From: Polynucleobacter asymbioticus QLW-P1DMWA-1
Lineage (GTDB): Bacteria > Pseudomonadota > Gammaproteobacteria > Burkholderiales > Burkholderiaceae
NCBI RefSeq assembly: GCF_000016345.1
Contig: NC_009379.1
Location: 248,001-312,000 of the forward strand
Reading direction: 5' to 3'
Length of the DNA: 64,000 nucleotides
The translations under genes and the position numbers were made by a program. Positions 47,063 through 57,658 of the stretch are shown piece by piece. The notes beneath the pieces were generated by a model that ran no database searches, was not told the origin of the DNA, and was given only the letters and a program-made list of their open reading frames with translations. Every line of letters begins with the position of its first letter. The stretch's first letter is position 1.

Positions 47063-48463
47063 ATGAATAGAGTTGGAACATTAGATAAGCAAATCTATTC
47101 GCCTTCCTCATCCATTATTTTTCTGCAGTGTTTCTTATTTGCGATTTTGTTTGGGGTTTGGGTTCTTCCTGAAACGATTCTGATTCGCCATCTATGTTTA
47201 TTTATAGGTGCAGCGATCAGTCTTTACACGATTTTCCGCAATCTAAACTTATTCCTAAGTAAGCATGCTCTTCCTATATGGATGATTGGGGCTTTATTTT
47301 CTTGGGTTATTTTTCATCTAATTTTTCTGGCATCTGATTTTGATGCGCAGTGGCTTGAATTTGGAACCATCTGGAAACGCTCTGCCATTGGCTTTATCTT
47401 TGCCTGTGGCTTAGGCCTGGCGCTTAATGCGCAATTGCAGTCAGCACCTGAGAAAGCCAAAATTTCTAAGGGAATTCTGTTTATTGGTTTTGCTCTGCCT
47501 ACCTTGATTTATTGGATTAAATTTGGAGCAGGTATTTTGGTGGCCCGTTATGGCATAGATGTACCTGAACTCATGTTGCTTCAACCTGAAGCCACCAAAT
47601 ATTTTGTTCATAAATCTGCTTATGTCTTTTTCTGCCTTCCTTTATATGCCATATCACTAGGATGCTTGTATGAGCTCTATTTGAAGGGTAATCTATTAAG
47701 TCGTAATGCATTGGTTTATTTAATATGTATTGCGGCTGTACTTCTAAACTTCATTGTTGAGAAGGACCGCAATGGCGAGATCTACGCTTTTTTTCTGACA
47801 TTGTGTTTTTGCGGACTAATACTCAAAGACCAAATTAAATCGTTTTCTTACCAGAAGATCTTTTTGGGCTGCTTGATTACAGCGATTCCTGTGATTGGGG
47901 CTTTGTATCAATTTCGTAATAACTCTCAATGGAATTCGATCGTTTCAGATGCCAGGATTGCTGTACAGATTGATCAATATAACAATTGGCAGGATCAGGC
48001 CACATTAAAGCCGCCTAAAGACGAAGAAGGTAGACAAATCTCAGGCACCAACTATGAGCGCATTGCATGGGGTACTGCGGCATTGCGTTTAATAAAACAA
48101 AACCCATTGGGATTTGGTTTGGTGGAAAGATCTTTTGGGCGTCTTGGTAAAAAAGTATGGCCCGATGCAAAATTACATCAAAGTCATAGTGGGTGGCTTG
48201 ATTTCACTCTAGGCTTAGGCTTGCCTGGGGTTTTCTTATTATTGGGCGCTGGGGCACTTGCTTGGTATCAATCTTTATCTAGCTCCAGTCTTGCGCAGAT
48301 CATCGGTGGGTGGGCATTAGCAAGCTTGTTGTTAAGCATGTTTACAACAGAGCTATCTCAAAAAGTCTATATAGATGGCTTGATATTTATGATTGGACTT
48401 GCAGCTACTTTGAGTGTGAGCATAAAGAGTGGGACCTTTAAACCAATCGGATCATTTAAATAA
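47063..48463 (+). CDS. O-antigen ligase/polymerase-like membrane protein (paralogue 1)
   Basis: 466 aa with about 11 hydrophobic helices. A large loop carries NYERIAWG (about 331), and LGFGLVERSFG and DAKLHQSHSGWLDFTLGLGLPG (about 370-395), which look like the Wzy_C/WaaL catalytic loop with the key His in HQSHS. WaaL transfers glycans from undecaprenyl pyrophosphate to lipid A-core; Wzy polymerises O-units. The two cannot be told apart by sequence alone. It is clearly homologous to the protein at 58.6-60.0 kb. Confidence 0.78.
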   Translation: MNRVGTLDKQIYSPSSSIIFLQCFLFAILFGVWVLPETILIRHLCLFIGAAISLYTIFRNLNLFLSKHALPIWMIGALFSWVIFHLIFLASDFDAQWLEFGTIWKRSAIGFIFACGLGLALNAQLQSAPEKAKISKGILFIGFALPTLIYWIKFGAGILVARYGIDVPELMLLQPEATKYFVHKSAYVFFCLPLYAISLGCLYELYLKGNLLSRNALVYLICIAAVLLNFIVEKDRNGEIYAFFLTLCFCGLILKDQIKSFSYQKIFLGCLITAIPVIGALYQFRNNSQWNSIVSDARIAVQIDQYNNWQDQATLKPPKDEEGRQISGTNYERIAWGTAALRLIKQNPLGFGLVERSFGRLGKKVWPDAKLHQSHSGWLDFTLGLGLPGVFLLLGAGALAWYQSLSSSSLAQIIGGWALASLLLSMFTTELSQKVYIDGLIFMIGLAATLSVSIKSGTFKPIGSFK

Positions 48464-48490
48464 TATTTGGCACAGATACGATATTTTTAT

Positions 48491-49297
48491 ATGCATAATC
48501 AACCACTAACACCTAAAGTATCGATTATTATGCCCAGCTTTAATCAGGTTGATTTTATTGAGAGATCAATTCAGTCTGTGTTAAATCAAGACTATCCTAA
48601 TATTGAGTTGATTGTCATTGATGGCGGATCCACAGATGGTAGTGTAGAGATCATTGAGCGTTACGCTGATAAATTGGCATATTGGGTATCAGAACCTGAC
48701 GAGGGTCAGGCACAGGCCATCAACAAAGGTATTAAAAAAGCTACTGGTGAATGGATTGGATGGCAAAACTCGGATGATTTATTTTCTCCATATGCCATTA
48801 AAGAAATGATAGCGTGTGCTCAAAAAAATCCTAAAGTAAATTTGGTAATAGGGGATATGGCTATGATTGATGCACAAGATCAAAAGATTAGAAATATTCG
48901 CTATATTCGCCCAACTTACAAATCCATTTTGGCCGAGGGAATGGTTCTGACGAATCAAAGCGCCATCTGGAGGAGAAATATTCATGAATCCATAGGATTT
49001 TTGAATGAGAAGCTTCATTATGGTTTTGATTATGAGTGGTTTTTAAGGGTACTTAAGGGTTACTCTGCGGCCCATGTGCCCCTAGTGTTGGGTTACTTGC
49101 GCATGCATTCTCAAACTAAAACTTCATTGCAGCAGCCCCAGTTCGTTAAAGAGTACGAATTGATATGGGGTGGGCAAAGACCTAATAAGTTGATTAGAAC
49201 TTTTTATAAAGTAAGGCGATATTCAATGCATATATTGAAGGGGCAGTTTTACCATCTTGTTGAGCAGACTAAACACTTTTTTAATAAGACTTCGTAG
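48491..49297 (+). CDS. glycosyltransferase family 2
   Basis: 268 aa from ATG 48491; a TTG at 48467 is in frame but less likely. GT2 features are VSIIMPSFNQVDFIERSIQS (about 10-29), VIDGGSTDGSVEII near 44-57, the NSDD metal motif (about 97-100), and EYEWFLRV-like YEWFLRVLKGYS. It probably adds one sugar of the O-unit. Lies 27 nt after the ligase-like gene. Confidence 0.88.
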   Translation: MHNQPLTPKVSIIMPSFNQVDFIERSIQSVLNQDYPNIELIVIDGGSTDGSVEIIERYADKLAYWVSEPDEGQAQAINKGIKKATGEWIGWQNSDDLFSPYAIKEMIACAQKNPKVNLVIGDMAMIDAQDQKIRNIRYIRPTYKSILAEGMVLTNQSAIWRRNIHESIGFLNEKLHYGFDYEWFLRVLKGYSAAHVPLVLGYLRMHSQTKTSLQQPQFVKEYELIWGGQRPNKLIRTFYKVRRYSMHILKGQFYHLVEQTKHFFNKTS

Positions 49298-49314
49298 TAC
49301 TCTTTGGAGTGGAA

Positions 49315-50223
49315 ATGTATCAATTGAATTCCCCGGTCGTCTTTGTCATATTCAATAGACCAGATAAAGCTAGAGTTACCTTTGAGGCGATTGCGAAAGC
49401 TAGACCAAAAAAGCTTTTGATAATTGCAGACGGCGCACGTACCAATGTAGTTGGGGAGCATCAAAAATGCCTAGAGACGCGTGCGATTATTGATCGCGTC
49501 GATTGGGATTGCGAAATTCTCACTAATTTCTCCGATATTAACCTTGGGTGCAAGATGAGGCTTGCGACAGGTCTTGATTGGGTATTTCAAAATGTGCCAG
49601 AAGCAATTATTTTGGAGGATGACTGCCTGCCTGCGCCTGAATTTTTTCAATTTTGTGATGAGCTCTTAAAGCGCTATCGATTTGATGATCATGTTGGAAT
49701 GATTTCTGGATGCAACTTTCAAGAGGGAATCAAAAGGGGGGATGCAGATTATTACTTTAGTCAGTTTTGTCATATCTGGGGTTGGGCAACATGGGCTCGT
49801 GCCTGGCAAAAATATGACGTTCAGATGAGTGCATGGCCGCAGCTGAAATCTGCTGGGTGGTTAAACGACCTCGGCCTTTCTGGGTCTGAGCAAAGGCATT
49901 GGGAAAAGTCTTTTGATAAGGTTTATTTTCAAGGTCTAGATACCTGGGATCATCAGTGGACGTTTGCTTCTTGGAAAAATAAGATGATTTCTATAATGCC
50001 CAACATCAATCTCATCAGTAATATTGGGTTTGGTGTGGGTGCAACACATACACAAGGTCGAAGTATTTTTTCAAATATCCCGACAGGTACTCTTAGGTTT
50101 CCAATGACGCACCCAAGTAAGGTTGAAGCTAATAAAGAAGCCGATGGGTTTACTGCCAAGCACCAGTTTACAGATTCCTATTTATGGAAAATCTATAGAA
50201 AACTTAGGGCATATCTGCGTTAA
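49315..50223 (+). CDS. GT-A-fold nucleotide-sugar transferase-like protein (HlpA-like)
   Basis: 302 aa from ATG 49315, which has GGAG 5 nt before it; a GTG at 49309 is alternative. FVIFNRPDKARVTFEAIAKA at the N-terminus, the metal-binding EDDCLP near residue 97 and WGWATWARAWQKYD near 160 are typical of a GT-A family often annotated hemolytic protein HlpA-like. GT activity is likely, substrate unknown. It is convergent with the next gene. Confidence 0.75.
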   Translation: MYQLNSPVVFVIFNRPDKARVTFEAIAKARPKKLLIIADGARTNVVGEHQKCLETRAIIDRVDWDCEILTNFSDINLGCKMRLATGLDWVFQNVPEAIILEDDCLPAPEFFQFCDELLKRYRFDDHVGMISGCNFQEGIKRGDADYYFSQFCHIWGWATWARAWQKYDVQMSAWPQLKSAGWLNDLGLSGSEQRHWEKSFDKVYFQGLDTWDHQWTFASWKNKMISIMPNINLISNIGFGVGATHTQGRSIFSNIPTGTLRFPMTHPSKVEANKEADGFTAKHQFTDSYLWKIYRKLRAYLR

Positions 50224-50226
50224 ATT

Positions 50227-51021
50227 TTAAGGACGCTTGCTCTTCACAAGATCTATCATCGATAAATATATAAACTGGGTATTGCTAATAAGATAGCGCT
50301 TCCAAAGTCTACCCGGCTCTGAGAGCAGACGATAGCACCACTCAAGCCCGAAATGTTGAACCCATAAAGGAGGCCTCTTTTTCTTTCCCGAGTGAAAGTC
50401 AAAGGCTGCACCCACGCCGATCGATATAGGATTCAAGTGCGGCGCAAATGTAGAGCACCAGAATTCCTGTTTTGGGCAGCCTAAGCCCACAAATAAAAAA
50501 CTGGCACCAGAAGCGTTTATTTTCCGAGCAATTTCCTCGTCAAGTGGAGGGTTCTCAGGTAAACGAGCTGGAGCATGGTAACCAGCAATCTTCAGTTTTG
50601 GAAATTGCTCCAGGAGCATAGCTGATAGCTCTTTTAAAGTCGCCTCATCTGTACCAAGCAGAAAAATGGAATGATTATTGGCTGCGCATAATTTGCACAG
50701 ATCTAGCATTAAGTCAGGCCCAGATACTCTTTGTGCTTGCGTGAAACCTTTTCTTTTTTGTGTCCATACCAGGGGCATGCCATCGGCAATCACGAGGTGA
50801 GCTTTCTCAAGGACTGTCTTGAGTAAAGGATTCTCTCGGGCAACGGTGAGCATGTGCACATTTGCTACACAGACATATTTTCCTGCGGTGGCCTTTTGAT
50901 TTGCGAGTTCATTTAAACCTTGTGAGATGCTATTTATATTTCCAATATCTACAGGTATGTCGATAACATCACATTGAGTGCGTAGTGACATCCTGAGAGG
51001 GTTGGTAAGGTTTTCAATCAT
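50227..51021 (-). CDS. WecG/TagA/CpsF family glycosyltransferase (GT26)
   Basis: 264 aa. The signature run has VCVANVHMLTVARENP (about 49-64), the catalytic-acid region ADGMPLVWT near 80-88, RVSGPDLMLDLC, LLGTD and GLGCPKQEFWCSTFAPHLN, GVGAAFDFHSGKKKRPP. Members add ManNAcA or GlcNAc/ManNAc to lipid-linked sugars. It is encoded just downstream of the GT9 gene on the minus strand (10-nt gap), likely part of the operon headed by the WcaJ-like initiator. Confidence 0.9.
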   Translation of the reverse strand: MIENLTNPLRMSLRTQCDVIDIPVDIGNINSISQGLNELANQKATAGKYVCVANVHMLTVARENPLLKTVLEKAHLVIADGMPLVWTQKRKGFTQAQRVSGPDLMLDLCKLCAANNHSIFLLGTDEATLKELSAMLLEQFPKLKIAGYHAPARLPENPPLDEEIARKINASGASFLFVGLGCPKQEFWCSTFAPHLNPISIGVGAAFDFHSGKKKRPPLWVQHFGLEWCYRLLSEPGRLWKRYLISNTQFIYLSMIDLVKSKRP

Positions 51022-51031
51022 GCCGATCTTG

Positions 51032-52069
51032 TTATATTGTCGTTGATAGCATTTGCTCGACAGCCTTCAAAACAGAGTCTGGGCTAATTGAGTCAACGCA
51101 TTTGGATTCACCTACTTTTCCAAGGCAAGTTGGCTCATTCATGCATGGATAACTAGGGCAATTTCCGCTTTGACCTAATGCTATAGAGTTTGGAGGTTGC
51201 CACCATTGAGGTTTATTTCCTGCATTAATGACAATTGTCTGCTTACCAAGCGCTGAAGCAAGATGCACCAGAAAGCTATCAACTCCAATAAGAAGATCAA
51301 TTTTATTAACTTGCTCAATCAGGTCTTCTATTGACTTGCAAGAACGAATTGGAATTTGAGGGTTTAAGTGAGCAAATTGCCTTTGGGCTTCTTTTAACTC
51401 TGACTGAGAGCAAAAAATGATGGTTTCACTGCCATTGCTAGAGAGCTCTTTGAAAAGATGTAGCCAGTTTTGTGCTGGCCATTGCTTAAATAGTTGACTC
51501 GAAAAAGGATGAAATGCAATTTTAGGTTTTGAATTGATTGGTTGAGGCTTTGAATCTAGGGCAATATCGACCCCTAGAATCTTAGAAAGAAGATCTGGAA
51601 TGAATTTATATACCTGATCATCGATGCTGGCAATGGGTAGATACTTTGCTGAAGCAACCGGAATTTTCCAGATTAACTTTCGCATCCAATGATCGTTTTC
51701 CCACTTTGGTGAATAATGAGTTCTGGTATTAATCAGTGAACCTAAGAACGCCTCACGAGTATCCCCGATGAAATCAATGCTCGCATCAATCTTCAGGGTT
51801 CGGAGATGGCTTATGGAGCGCCAAAGATTTTTCCATCCACCAGCTATCAGTTTTTTATGCCCGCCAGCAATTGGGAACTCAGCGGTAATAATTTGATCAA
51901 ATCCCATTAATTTGAATAAGGGCTCGAATTCAGGCTTGGTCCAAATAATCCATTTGATGTCTGGTCTAGATTTTGCCGCTTGCTTAAGAATTACCGCATT
52001 AATAATGGCATCTCCATAGCGGCGCGCACTTAAAAGACAAACAGATGAGTACTGAGGAATAAGTTGCAC
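51032..52069 (-). CDS. glycosyltransferase family 9
   Basis: 345 aa. The N-terminal ARRYGDAIINAVILKQA looks like the GT9 nucleotide-binding start. The typical end region is LLIGVDSFLVHLASALGKQTIVINAG (about 264-289), with an HPFSSQLFKQWPAQNW strand in the middle. It transfers heptose or a related sugar. It lies between the GT26 gene and the WcaJ-like gene. Confidence 0.82.
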   Translation of the reverse strand: MQLIPQYSSVCLLSARRYGDAIINAVILKQAAKSRPDIKWIIWTKPEFEPLFKLMGFDQIITAEFPIAGGHKKLIAGGWKNLWRSISHLRTLKIDASIDFIGDTREAFLGSLINTRTHYSPKWENDHWMRKLIWKIPVASAKYLPIASIDDQVYKFIPDLLSKILGVDIALDSKPQPINSKPKIAFHPFSSQLFKQWPAQNWLHLFKELSSNGSETIIFCSQSELKEAQRQFAHLNPQIPIRSCKSIEDLIEQVNKIDLLIGVDSFLVHLASALGKQTIVINAGNKPQWWQPPNSIALGQSGNCPSYPCMNEPTCLGKVGESKCVDSISPDSVLKAVEQMLSTTI

Positions 52070-52083
52070 GTTTAAATCGGGGT

Positions 52084-53496
52084 TTAATAAGCTGATTTAT
52101 GAGTAAAACCATTCACAATAGTCATGAAAATGATCTTCAAATCAAACCATAAAGACCAGTGGTTAATGTAGTAAAGGTCATAGTCTACGCGAGCCTTCAT
52201 TTTTTCTAGCGTATCTGTCTCCCCACGCAATCCATTGACCTGTGCCCAGCCTGTGATTCCAGGCTTTACTTTATGACGCAACATATAACCGTTAATTAAT
52301 TTTCGATAATGTTCATTATGAGAAACTGCGTGTGGTCGTGGACCAACAATAGACATGGACCCTTGCAAAACATTCATAAACTGTGGGAGTTCATCAAGTG
52401 ATGTTCTCCGTAAGAATTTACCAACAACTGTTACGCGGCTATCATTTTTTCGTGCTTGTATAACGACTGCACCATCATCTTGTGTAGTCATGGTTCTAAA
52501 CTTTAGAACTTGTATGACTTCCCCATTTAAGCCATAGCGACGTTGTTTAAATAGTATTGGTCCCGGGGAACTTATTCTTACTGCGATAGAAATCAATAGT
52601 AGCAAAGGGGAGATGAGAACCAAGATAAGAATGGATAGCAAAGTATCTTCTAGCTTCTTAATTAACCATCTAGCACCATAAAATGGATGATCATTAATGG
52701 TGATGATGGGCATATTGCCCAAGGTAATCCATTGAGACCCTAGCAAGTCTGCTAAAAATACATTTGGCGTTAAATAGACTGAGGCAGTAGAGTCCGCAAG
52801 AGCATTGATGGCCTGAATAATTTCTTCTTGTTGGTTATCTGTGTAGCACAAGAAAACATAATCAATCGATTTACTTTGGACATCCTCTAGAAGATTATTT
52901 AGCCCTTGATAGTTCCCAAAGTGAGTTAGACCCATCCAAGGAAGATTATTTATTTTGGAAAGAAGTTGCTCAGCAGTTTTGGAGTCTCCCAAAATTGCAT
53001 ATGAACGCGTGTTACTTCCTTTGCTACGCAATCTACGCAATAGGATGTAAATAAATAACCGTTCAATCACCAGAAGGAGTGGGGTAAGAACTAACCAGCC
53101 GCCAATAGTGAGTCGTGAAAAAGTTGCTGAAGATTTGGTAATGAAGGCAAGAAATATTAGCGAAATGGCAACCAATATCCAGGTACTTAAAATTTTGGTA
53201 GAAATGGAGCCGTAAGACTCAAGCCTGGAGGAACGATAAAGTGATCTGACTTCAGCTATTAAGAAGTAAAAAATAATACCGAGTAAAGCGGTATATTGGT
53301 AAATATCTAGATTTTGAATGCCGTAGATCATGCATAGTATCTGCAATGTACCCCATATCAATAGAGTATCTAGTAAGCGATTTAAGTTGGATAACTCAGA
53401 GCTATAGGGGCGCAATAAACCAGAATTACTGGATGCATTCATTTTCATGGCGAAATTTAAATTACTAGGCAATCTTGTTCTAAATCTAGGTTTCAC
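52084..53496 (-). CDS. polyprenyl phosphosugar transferase (WcaJ/WbaP-like)
   Basis: 470 aa. It has five predicted membrane helices: four in the first 140 residues and one near 275-300. A Rossmann-like middle domain (about 160-260) is followed by the C-terminal catalytic domain with [45 protein letters not shown] and [13 protein letters not shown]. These are the bacterial sugar transferase (PF02397-type) motifs. It would add the first sugar phosphate, probably glucose or galactose, to undecaprenyl phosphate. Divergent from the flippase (163-bp gap). Confidence 0.92.
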   Translation of the reverse strand: MKPRFRTRLPSNLNFAMKMNASSNSGLLRPYSSELSNLNRLLDTLLIWGTLQILCMIYGIQNLDIYQYTALLGIIFYFLIAEVRSLYRSSRLESYGSISTKILSTWILVAISLIFLAFITKSSATFSRLTIGGWLVLTPLLLVIERLFIYILLRRLRSKGSNTRSYAILGDSKTAEQLLSKINNLPWMGLTHFGNYQGLNNLLEDVQSKSIDYVFLCYTDNQQEEIIQAINALADSTASVYLTPNVFLADLLGSQWITLGNMPIITINDHPFYGARWLIKKLEDTLLSILILVLISPLLLLISIAVRISSPGPILFKQRRYGLNGEVIQVLKFRTMTTQDDGAVVIQARKNDSRVTVVGKFLRRTSLDELPQFMNVLQGSMSIVGPRPHAVSHNEHYRKLINGYMLRHKVKPGITGWAQVNGLRGETDTLEKMKARVDYDLYYINHWSLWFDLKIIFMTIVNGFTHKSAY

Positions 53497-53659
53497 AATA
53501 ATAGCCGTAAATTATCATTTGGAGGGCTTTTCTCAGGATTGTGAGTCTTTGTTGATGATGTAAATATTTCAATCATTACAAGGTCTTATGAGAAAATCGT
53601 TGGCTAATGGCCGACTTTGAGATATGTAATTTAAAAAGCCGGTTTTAAGTAAAGTGCCA

Positions 53660-55048
53660 ATGAAAATTACAGAATACTTTCGCTACCTAAGTCTTAAGCC
53701 ATTTGACATTGAGTCTGAGGCCGGTAGGGCTCATGAGCGCTATAGATTGGCGCTGCTTACCGCTATCAGTAGTCTATGTAGCAAGGGCATCATGATGTTA
53801 GTCATGCTTGTTTCCGTAAGAATTTCTCTTCCCCACTTGGGTGTCGATAGGTTCGGAGTCTGGATGACTATTGCAAGTTTGGTAGGCCTATTAAATTTTC
53901 TTGATTTTGGCATTGGCAATGCCTTGACTAACAGGGTGGCTTTATATGCTGCTCCAGCAAATGCAAAGCATTTGAGAAAATGTGTTGGTGCGAGCTTATT
54001 CATCTTAGGCGTTGCCTCGGTAATCATCCTTTTTGTTTTATACCCTTTTGCATACTATCTTCCATGGCAAACGATACTAAAACTGCCAACTCAAGCGTTG
54101 TATGAGGAGACGCAGTCGGCCATGAAGCTCTTTGCCATTCTTTTTGCCTGTAATATTTTTACGAGCGGAATTAATAAAGTTTTTTTTGGATTGCAACAGG
54201 GTTATTGGGCCAATATTGCCAGTGCAGTTGGTTCGGTGCTGTCTTTAGTTTTGATATGGCTGGCGGTACGCTCGGAGGGGGGTATCTCGACTTTATTGTT
54301 GGCCAGCATGACGGGAGGGTTGATTGCTAGCCTTGGCTTATTAGTTCTTTTGGTTATCCGCAATCAAGTGGAATTTGTTGCGCCAGCCGAAAGTTTTCGA
54401 TTGGAGTCTCATTACTTATTGAGGGTTGGTGGAAGCTTCTTTTTTTTGCAAATTGGCGGCATTGTAGTTTTTGGGGCAGATAGTCTTATTGTTGCTAACG
54501 CATTAGGCGTAGCGGTTGTAGCTATCTATAGCGTATTACAGAGATTATTTCAATTTGTGACTCAACCATTCTCGGTTATCAATTCTGGGTTATGGCCAGC
54601 TTATGCTAATGCTCATGCACATGACGATAAAGCATTTATTGCATCGACCCTGAGGCGGTCTATGATGATTACAGTCGGTGGGGGGCTCATGCTAAGTGGA
54701 GTGCTGATTGTGCTTGGGAAGCCTATTATTGCCTGGTGGACCCATGGGGAAATCGCTGTTTCATACGCATTGCTTATCTCATTTGGCTTATGGGCTGCTT
54801 GCGATTCTAGCGCTAATGCTTTTTCAATGTTCTTGAATGGCGTGTCCCTAATGAGGCCTCAGATCAAGGGTCTTGCGGCTTTAATATTGATTGGTATGCC
54901 CCTGAAGATATATTTATTAAATGAATATGGTTTAGTGGCAATGATGCTCGGATTTACAATGTTCTTTGTAGCAAATATTTTATTTTGGATTGGGATCGTA
55001 TACAGAGAGACCATTACCAGTTTTTTTCATGAAAAGAGATCCATATGA
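53660..55048 (+). CDS. wzx: Wzx-type polysaccharide flippase
   Basis: 462 aa from ATG 53660 (GTG 53654 is an alternative) with about 12 to 14 membrane helices. GIGNALTNRVALYAA (about residues 82-96) and GADSLIVANALGVAVVAIYSVLQRL resemble the MVF/Wzx family. It would flip lipid-linked O-units across the inner membrane. The stop overlaps the aminotransferase ATG by 4 nt. A neighbouring initiator (WcaJ-like) lies divergently. Confidence 0.85.
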   Translation: MKITEYFRYLSLKPFDIESEAGRAHERYRLALLTAISSLCSKGIMMLVMLVSVRISLPHLGVDRFGVWMTIASLVGLLNFLDFGIGNALTNRVALYAAPANAKHLRKCVGASLFILGVASVIILFVLYPFAYYLPWQTILKLPTQALYEETQSAMKLFAILFACNIFTSGINKVFFGLQQGYWANIASAVGSVLSLVLIWLAVRSEGGISTLLLASMTGGLIASLGLLVLLVIRNQVEFVAPAESFRLESHYLLRVGGSFFFLQIGGIVVFGADSLIVANALGVAVVAIYSVLQRLFQFVTQPFSVINSGLWPAYANAHAHDDKAFIASTLRRSMMITVGGGLMLSGVLIVLGKPIIAWWTHGEIAVSYALLISFGLWAACDSSANAFSMFLNGVSLMRPQIKGLAALILIGMPLKIYLLNEYGLVAMMLGFTMFFVANILFWIGIVYRETITSFFHEKRSI

Positions 55049-56208
55049 TTGAAATTCCAGTCTACCAACCATCGCTATCTGGAAATGAAAAGAAATATGT
55101 GTTGGACTGTCTAGAGTCGACATGGATATCCTCTAAAGGCGCTTATTTAAGTAAATTTGAAGATGCATTTGCTCAAAAGATTAATGTAAAGCATGCCACT
55201 GCCGTTTCAAATGGAACGGTTGCCTTGCATCTCGCTTTGCTTGCATTGGGGGTAGGCCCTGGTGATGAGGTCATTGTTCCGACTCTAACTTATATAGCTT
55301 CTGTGAATGCAATCCGCTACGTTGGTGCCACCCCTATTTTTGTCGATTCACTGAGGGACACATGGCAGGCCGATCCCGCTGATATTGAAAAAAAGATTAC
55401 CTCTAAGACTAAGGCAATTCTGCTGGTGCATCTATATGGTCATCCATGCAATATGGATGAGGTGATGCGTATCGCCAAGCAGCATGGTGTTTATGTTATT
55501 GAAGATGCTGCAGAAGCATTTGGGTCAAAGTATCGTGATGTATGTGTCGGCGCTATTGGAGATATCGCAACTTTCAGCTTCTTTGGCAATAAAACCATCA
55601 CCACTGGCGAGGGGGGAATGGTTGTGACCAATGATCAGACTTTAATTGACAGGGTAAAACACCTTAAGGGGCAGGGGCTCGCAACTCACAGGCAATATTG
55701 GCATGATGTTGTTGGATACAACTATCGCATGACTAATATTTGTGCAGCAATTGGTTTGGCTCAGCTTGAGCAGGCAGATCAGTTCATTGAGCAAAAACGA
55801 AATGTAGCTAATTTATATAAAAAATACTTAAAAGATCTTCCGGTTGAAATTCAAGAAGAAGCGCCCGATGTCTTTCACACTTATTGGATGTTCTCGATTC
55901 TGGTTGCGGATGCGAAAATACGAGATCAGTTAAGGGATTATTTGCTAGAAAGAGGCATTGAAACCCGACCTTTGTTCTATCCCGTACATACAATGCCAAT
56001 GTATAGCACTCCATTTCAGTCGCACAAAGTTGCAGAGGATTTAGGATGGCGCGGCATAAATCTTCCAAGCTATCCAGGCCTTCAAGAGAGTCAGATCATT
56101 AAGGTATGTGATTGCATTAAAACCTTTTTGGGCAAAAGACAAAATAATCTGTATCGCAATAGAGCTGAGATTGCAGCCGTTCCCATTAGGTGCAATAAAC
56201 AAAATTGA
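55045..56208 (+). CDS. per: GDP-perosamine synthase (DegT/DnrJ/EryC1/StrS aminotransferase)
   Basis: 387 aa. By recalled comparison it is strikingly close to E. coli O157 Per/RfbE: the start IPVYQPSLSGNEKKYV, STWISSKG, VSNGTVALHLALLALG, GQGLATHRQYWHDV and ETRPLFYPVHTMPMY. PLP residues are K183 (FFGNKTITTGEGG) and D154 (EDAAEAFGS). It transfers an amino group to GDP-4-keto-6-deoxymannose, made by Gmd. The last 17 or so residues run past the usual end. Overlaps wzx by 4 nt. Confidence 0.9.
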   Translation: MIEIPVYQPSLSGNEKKYVLDCLESTWISSKGAYLSKFEDAFAQKINVKHATAVSNGTVALHLALLALGVGPGDEVIVPTLTYIASVNAIRYVGATPIFVDSLRDTWQADPADIEKKITSKTKAILLVHLYGHPCNMDEVMRIAKQHGVYVIEDAAEAFGSKYRDVCVGAIGDIATFSFFGNKTITTGEGGMVVTNDQTLIDRVKHLKGQGLATHRQYWHDVVGYNYRMTNICAAIGLAQLEQADQFIEQKRNVANLYKKYLKDLPVEIQEEAPDVFHTYWMFSILVADAKIRDQLRDYLLERGIETRPLFYPVHTMPMYSTPFQSHKVAEDLGWRGINLPSYPGLQESQIIKVCDCIKTFLGKRQNNLYRNRAEIAAVPIRCNKQN

Positions 56209-56221
56209 AAATGCGCAATTT

Positions 56222-57454
56222 ATGAAAATAGGAATCTTAAGTCAGGGCTTTACTGGCTGGGGTGGCGGGATTGATTTCATTCGATATATGCTCTCCTATT
56301 TGGATGAGGAGCAAAAGACCAATCCAGATCTTCATAAGACTTTATTTTTGCCCAAAGATAATTTTTTAGAAAAACTAAAAAAGATAAGCTATCCAGTTCG
56401 CAATCTATTGAAGCAGTTCAAGAAAAGAAGAGCGCTGCGATGGGAAAAGAGGCCGGGATTTTCAAGTGGGTATCTGCAAAATACCTATAAAGTATTCTCC
56501 AGCAGTACCGATATCGTTCTGGCTGGATCAAACTTCAATGCACAATTGAGGTCAGCTATCTCCGAAGGATCGGATGTGGTATTTCCATGCATGGATGTAC
56601 CGGATAAAAGTTTCTCGTTACCGTGGGTAGGCTATTTATTTGATTTTCAGCATCGTTATTACCCAGAATTTTTCTCAAAAGATGAAATTCAGTCTCGTAA
56701 TGATGCTTTTGCGAAGATGTTATTTGATGCGCAGCATATCGTTGTGAATGGACGCGCTGTCATTAATGATGCAAAGATGTTTTATCCGGAGCATACAGCT
56801 AAACTTCATGCGCTGCCTTTTTGTCCCTGTCCTATGCCTCATTGGCTTGATGTTCAATTGGATGTCAGGGGTAAGTATGAAATTACCCAGCCTTACTTCT
56901 TAATTTGCAATCAATTCTGGAAGCATAAGGATCACAGAACTGCATTCTTGGCTTTTAAGGAATACTACGATAGAGGCGGTGATGCACTCTTAATATGCAC
57001 AGGGTCTACCGATGACTTTCGCTTCCCTAAATATTTTCAAGAAATAAATCATTTAATTAATGAGCTAAATCTAACTAAAAAAATAAAAATACTTGGCCAT
57101 ATCCCTAAAGATGATCAAATTTCTCTGATGAAAAATGCTCTTTCAGTAATTCAGCCCACTTTATTTGAAGGTGGTCCAGGTGGTGGTGCATCATATGAAG
57201 CAATCTCATTGGGCATTCCCGTAATTGCTTCGGATATACCAATCAATAAAGAAATGAACTGCGGGGAGCTTACTTTCTTTGCTGCTGGTAACCCCATGGA
57301 GCTGGCAAAGATCATGTTAGAGCGTGGCGAAGTTCCTTCTGCACGATCTGATAATGCGACTTTGCTCGCTCAGGGCCTGGAGCGCAGAAAGAATGCCGGC
57401 AGAGTTTTATACAATGTTTTTTTGGAAGCAATCAAGGATAAGCGAGCAAATTGA
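56222..57454 (+). CDS. glycosyltransferase family 4-like
   Basis: 410 aa from ATG 56222, 13 nt after per. GT-B features are MKIGILSQGFTGWGGGIDF, FLICNQFWKHKDHRTAFLAF near 223-242, ILGHIPKDDQISLM, and the E-x7-E segment FEGGPGGGASYEAISLG (about 318-334) then PVIASDIPINKE. It could add perosamine, which would fit the neighbouring per and acetyltransferase genes. That role is inference. No membrane helices. Confidence 0.85.
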   Translation: MKIGILSQGFTGWGGGIDFIRYMLSYLDEEQKTNPDLHKTLFLPKDNFLEKLKKISYPVRNLLKQFKKRRALRWEKRPGFSSGYLQNTYKVFSSSTDIVLAGSNFNAQLRSAISEGSDVVFPCMDVPDKSFSLPWVGYLFDFQHRYYPEFFSKDEIQSRNDAFAKMLFDAQHIVVNGRAVINDAKMFYPEHTAKLHALPFCPCPMPHWLDVQLDVRGKYEITQPYFLICNQFWKHKDHRTAFLAFKEYYDRGGDALLICTGSTDDFRFPKYFQEINHLINELNLTKKIKILGHIPKDDQISLMKNALSVIQPTLFEGGPGGGASYEAISLGIPVIASDIPINKEMNCGELTFFAAGNPMELAKIMLERGEVPSARSDNATLLAQGLERRKNAGRVLYNVFLEAIKDKRAN

Positions 57455-57658
57455 TGATGTTCTCATCACCTAAAAGATTGGCCTTAGCCGTGCTGCTTAA
57501 GGTTTGCGTTTTTTGGTAAATTATGATTAACCTTGATTGGTGATTATTTAGGTGTGTGACGGTCATGGCAAGAAGCAGTAAGTAAAAACTCTTTTAAGTA
57601 AAGCTTCATACACTTAGAATGTAATGAGTCGCAAATACAAGATAAGGCAATACTAAAG

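Noticed and set aside
56108..56221. Earlier in-frame start for the GT4 gene
   Set aside because: It lies within per in another frame. The GT-B N-terminus clearly begins at ATG 56222.
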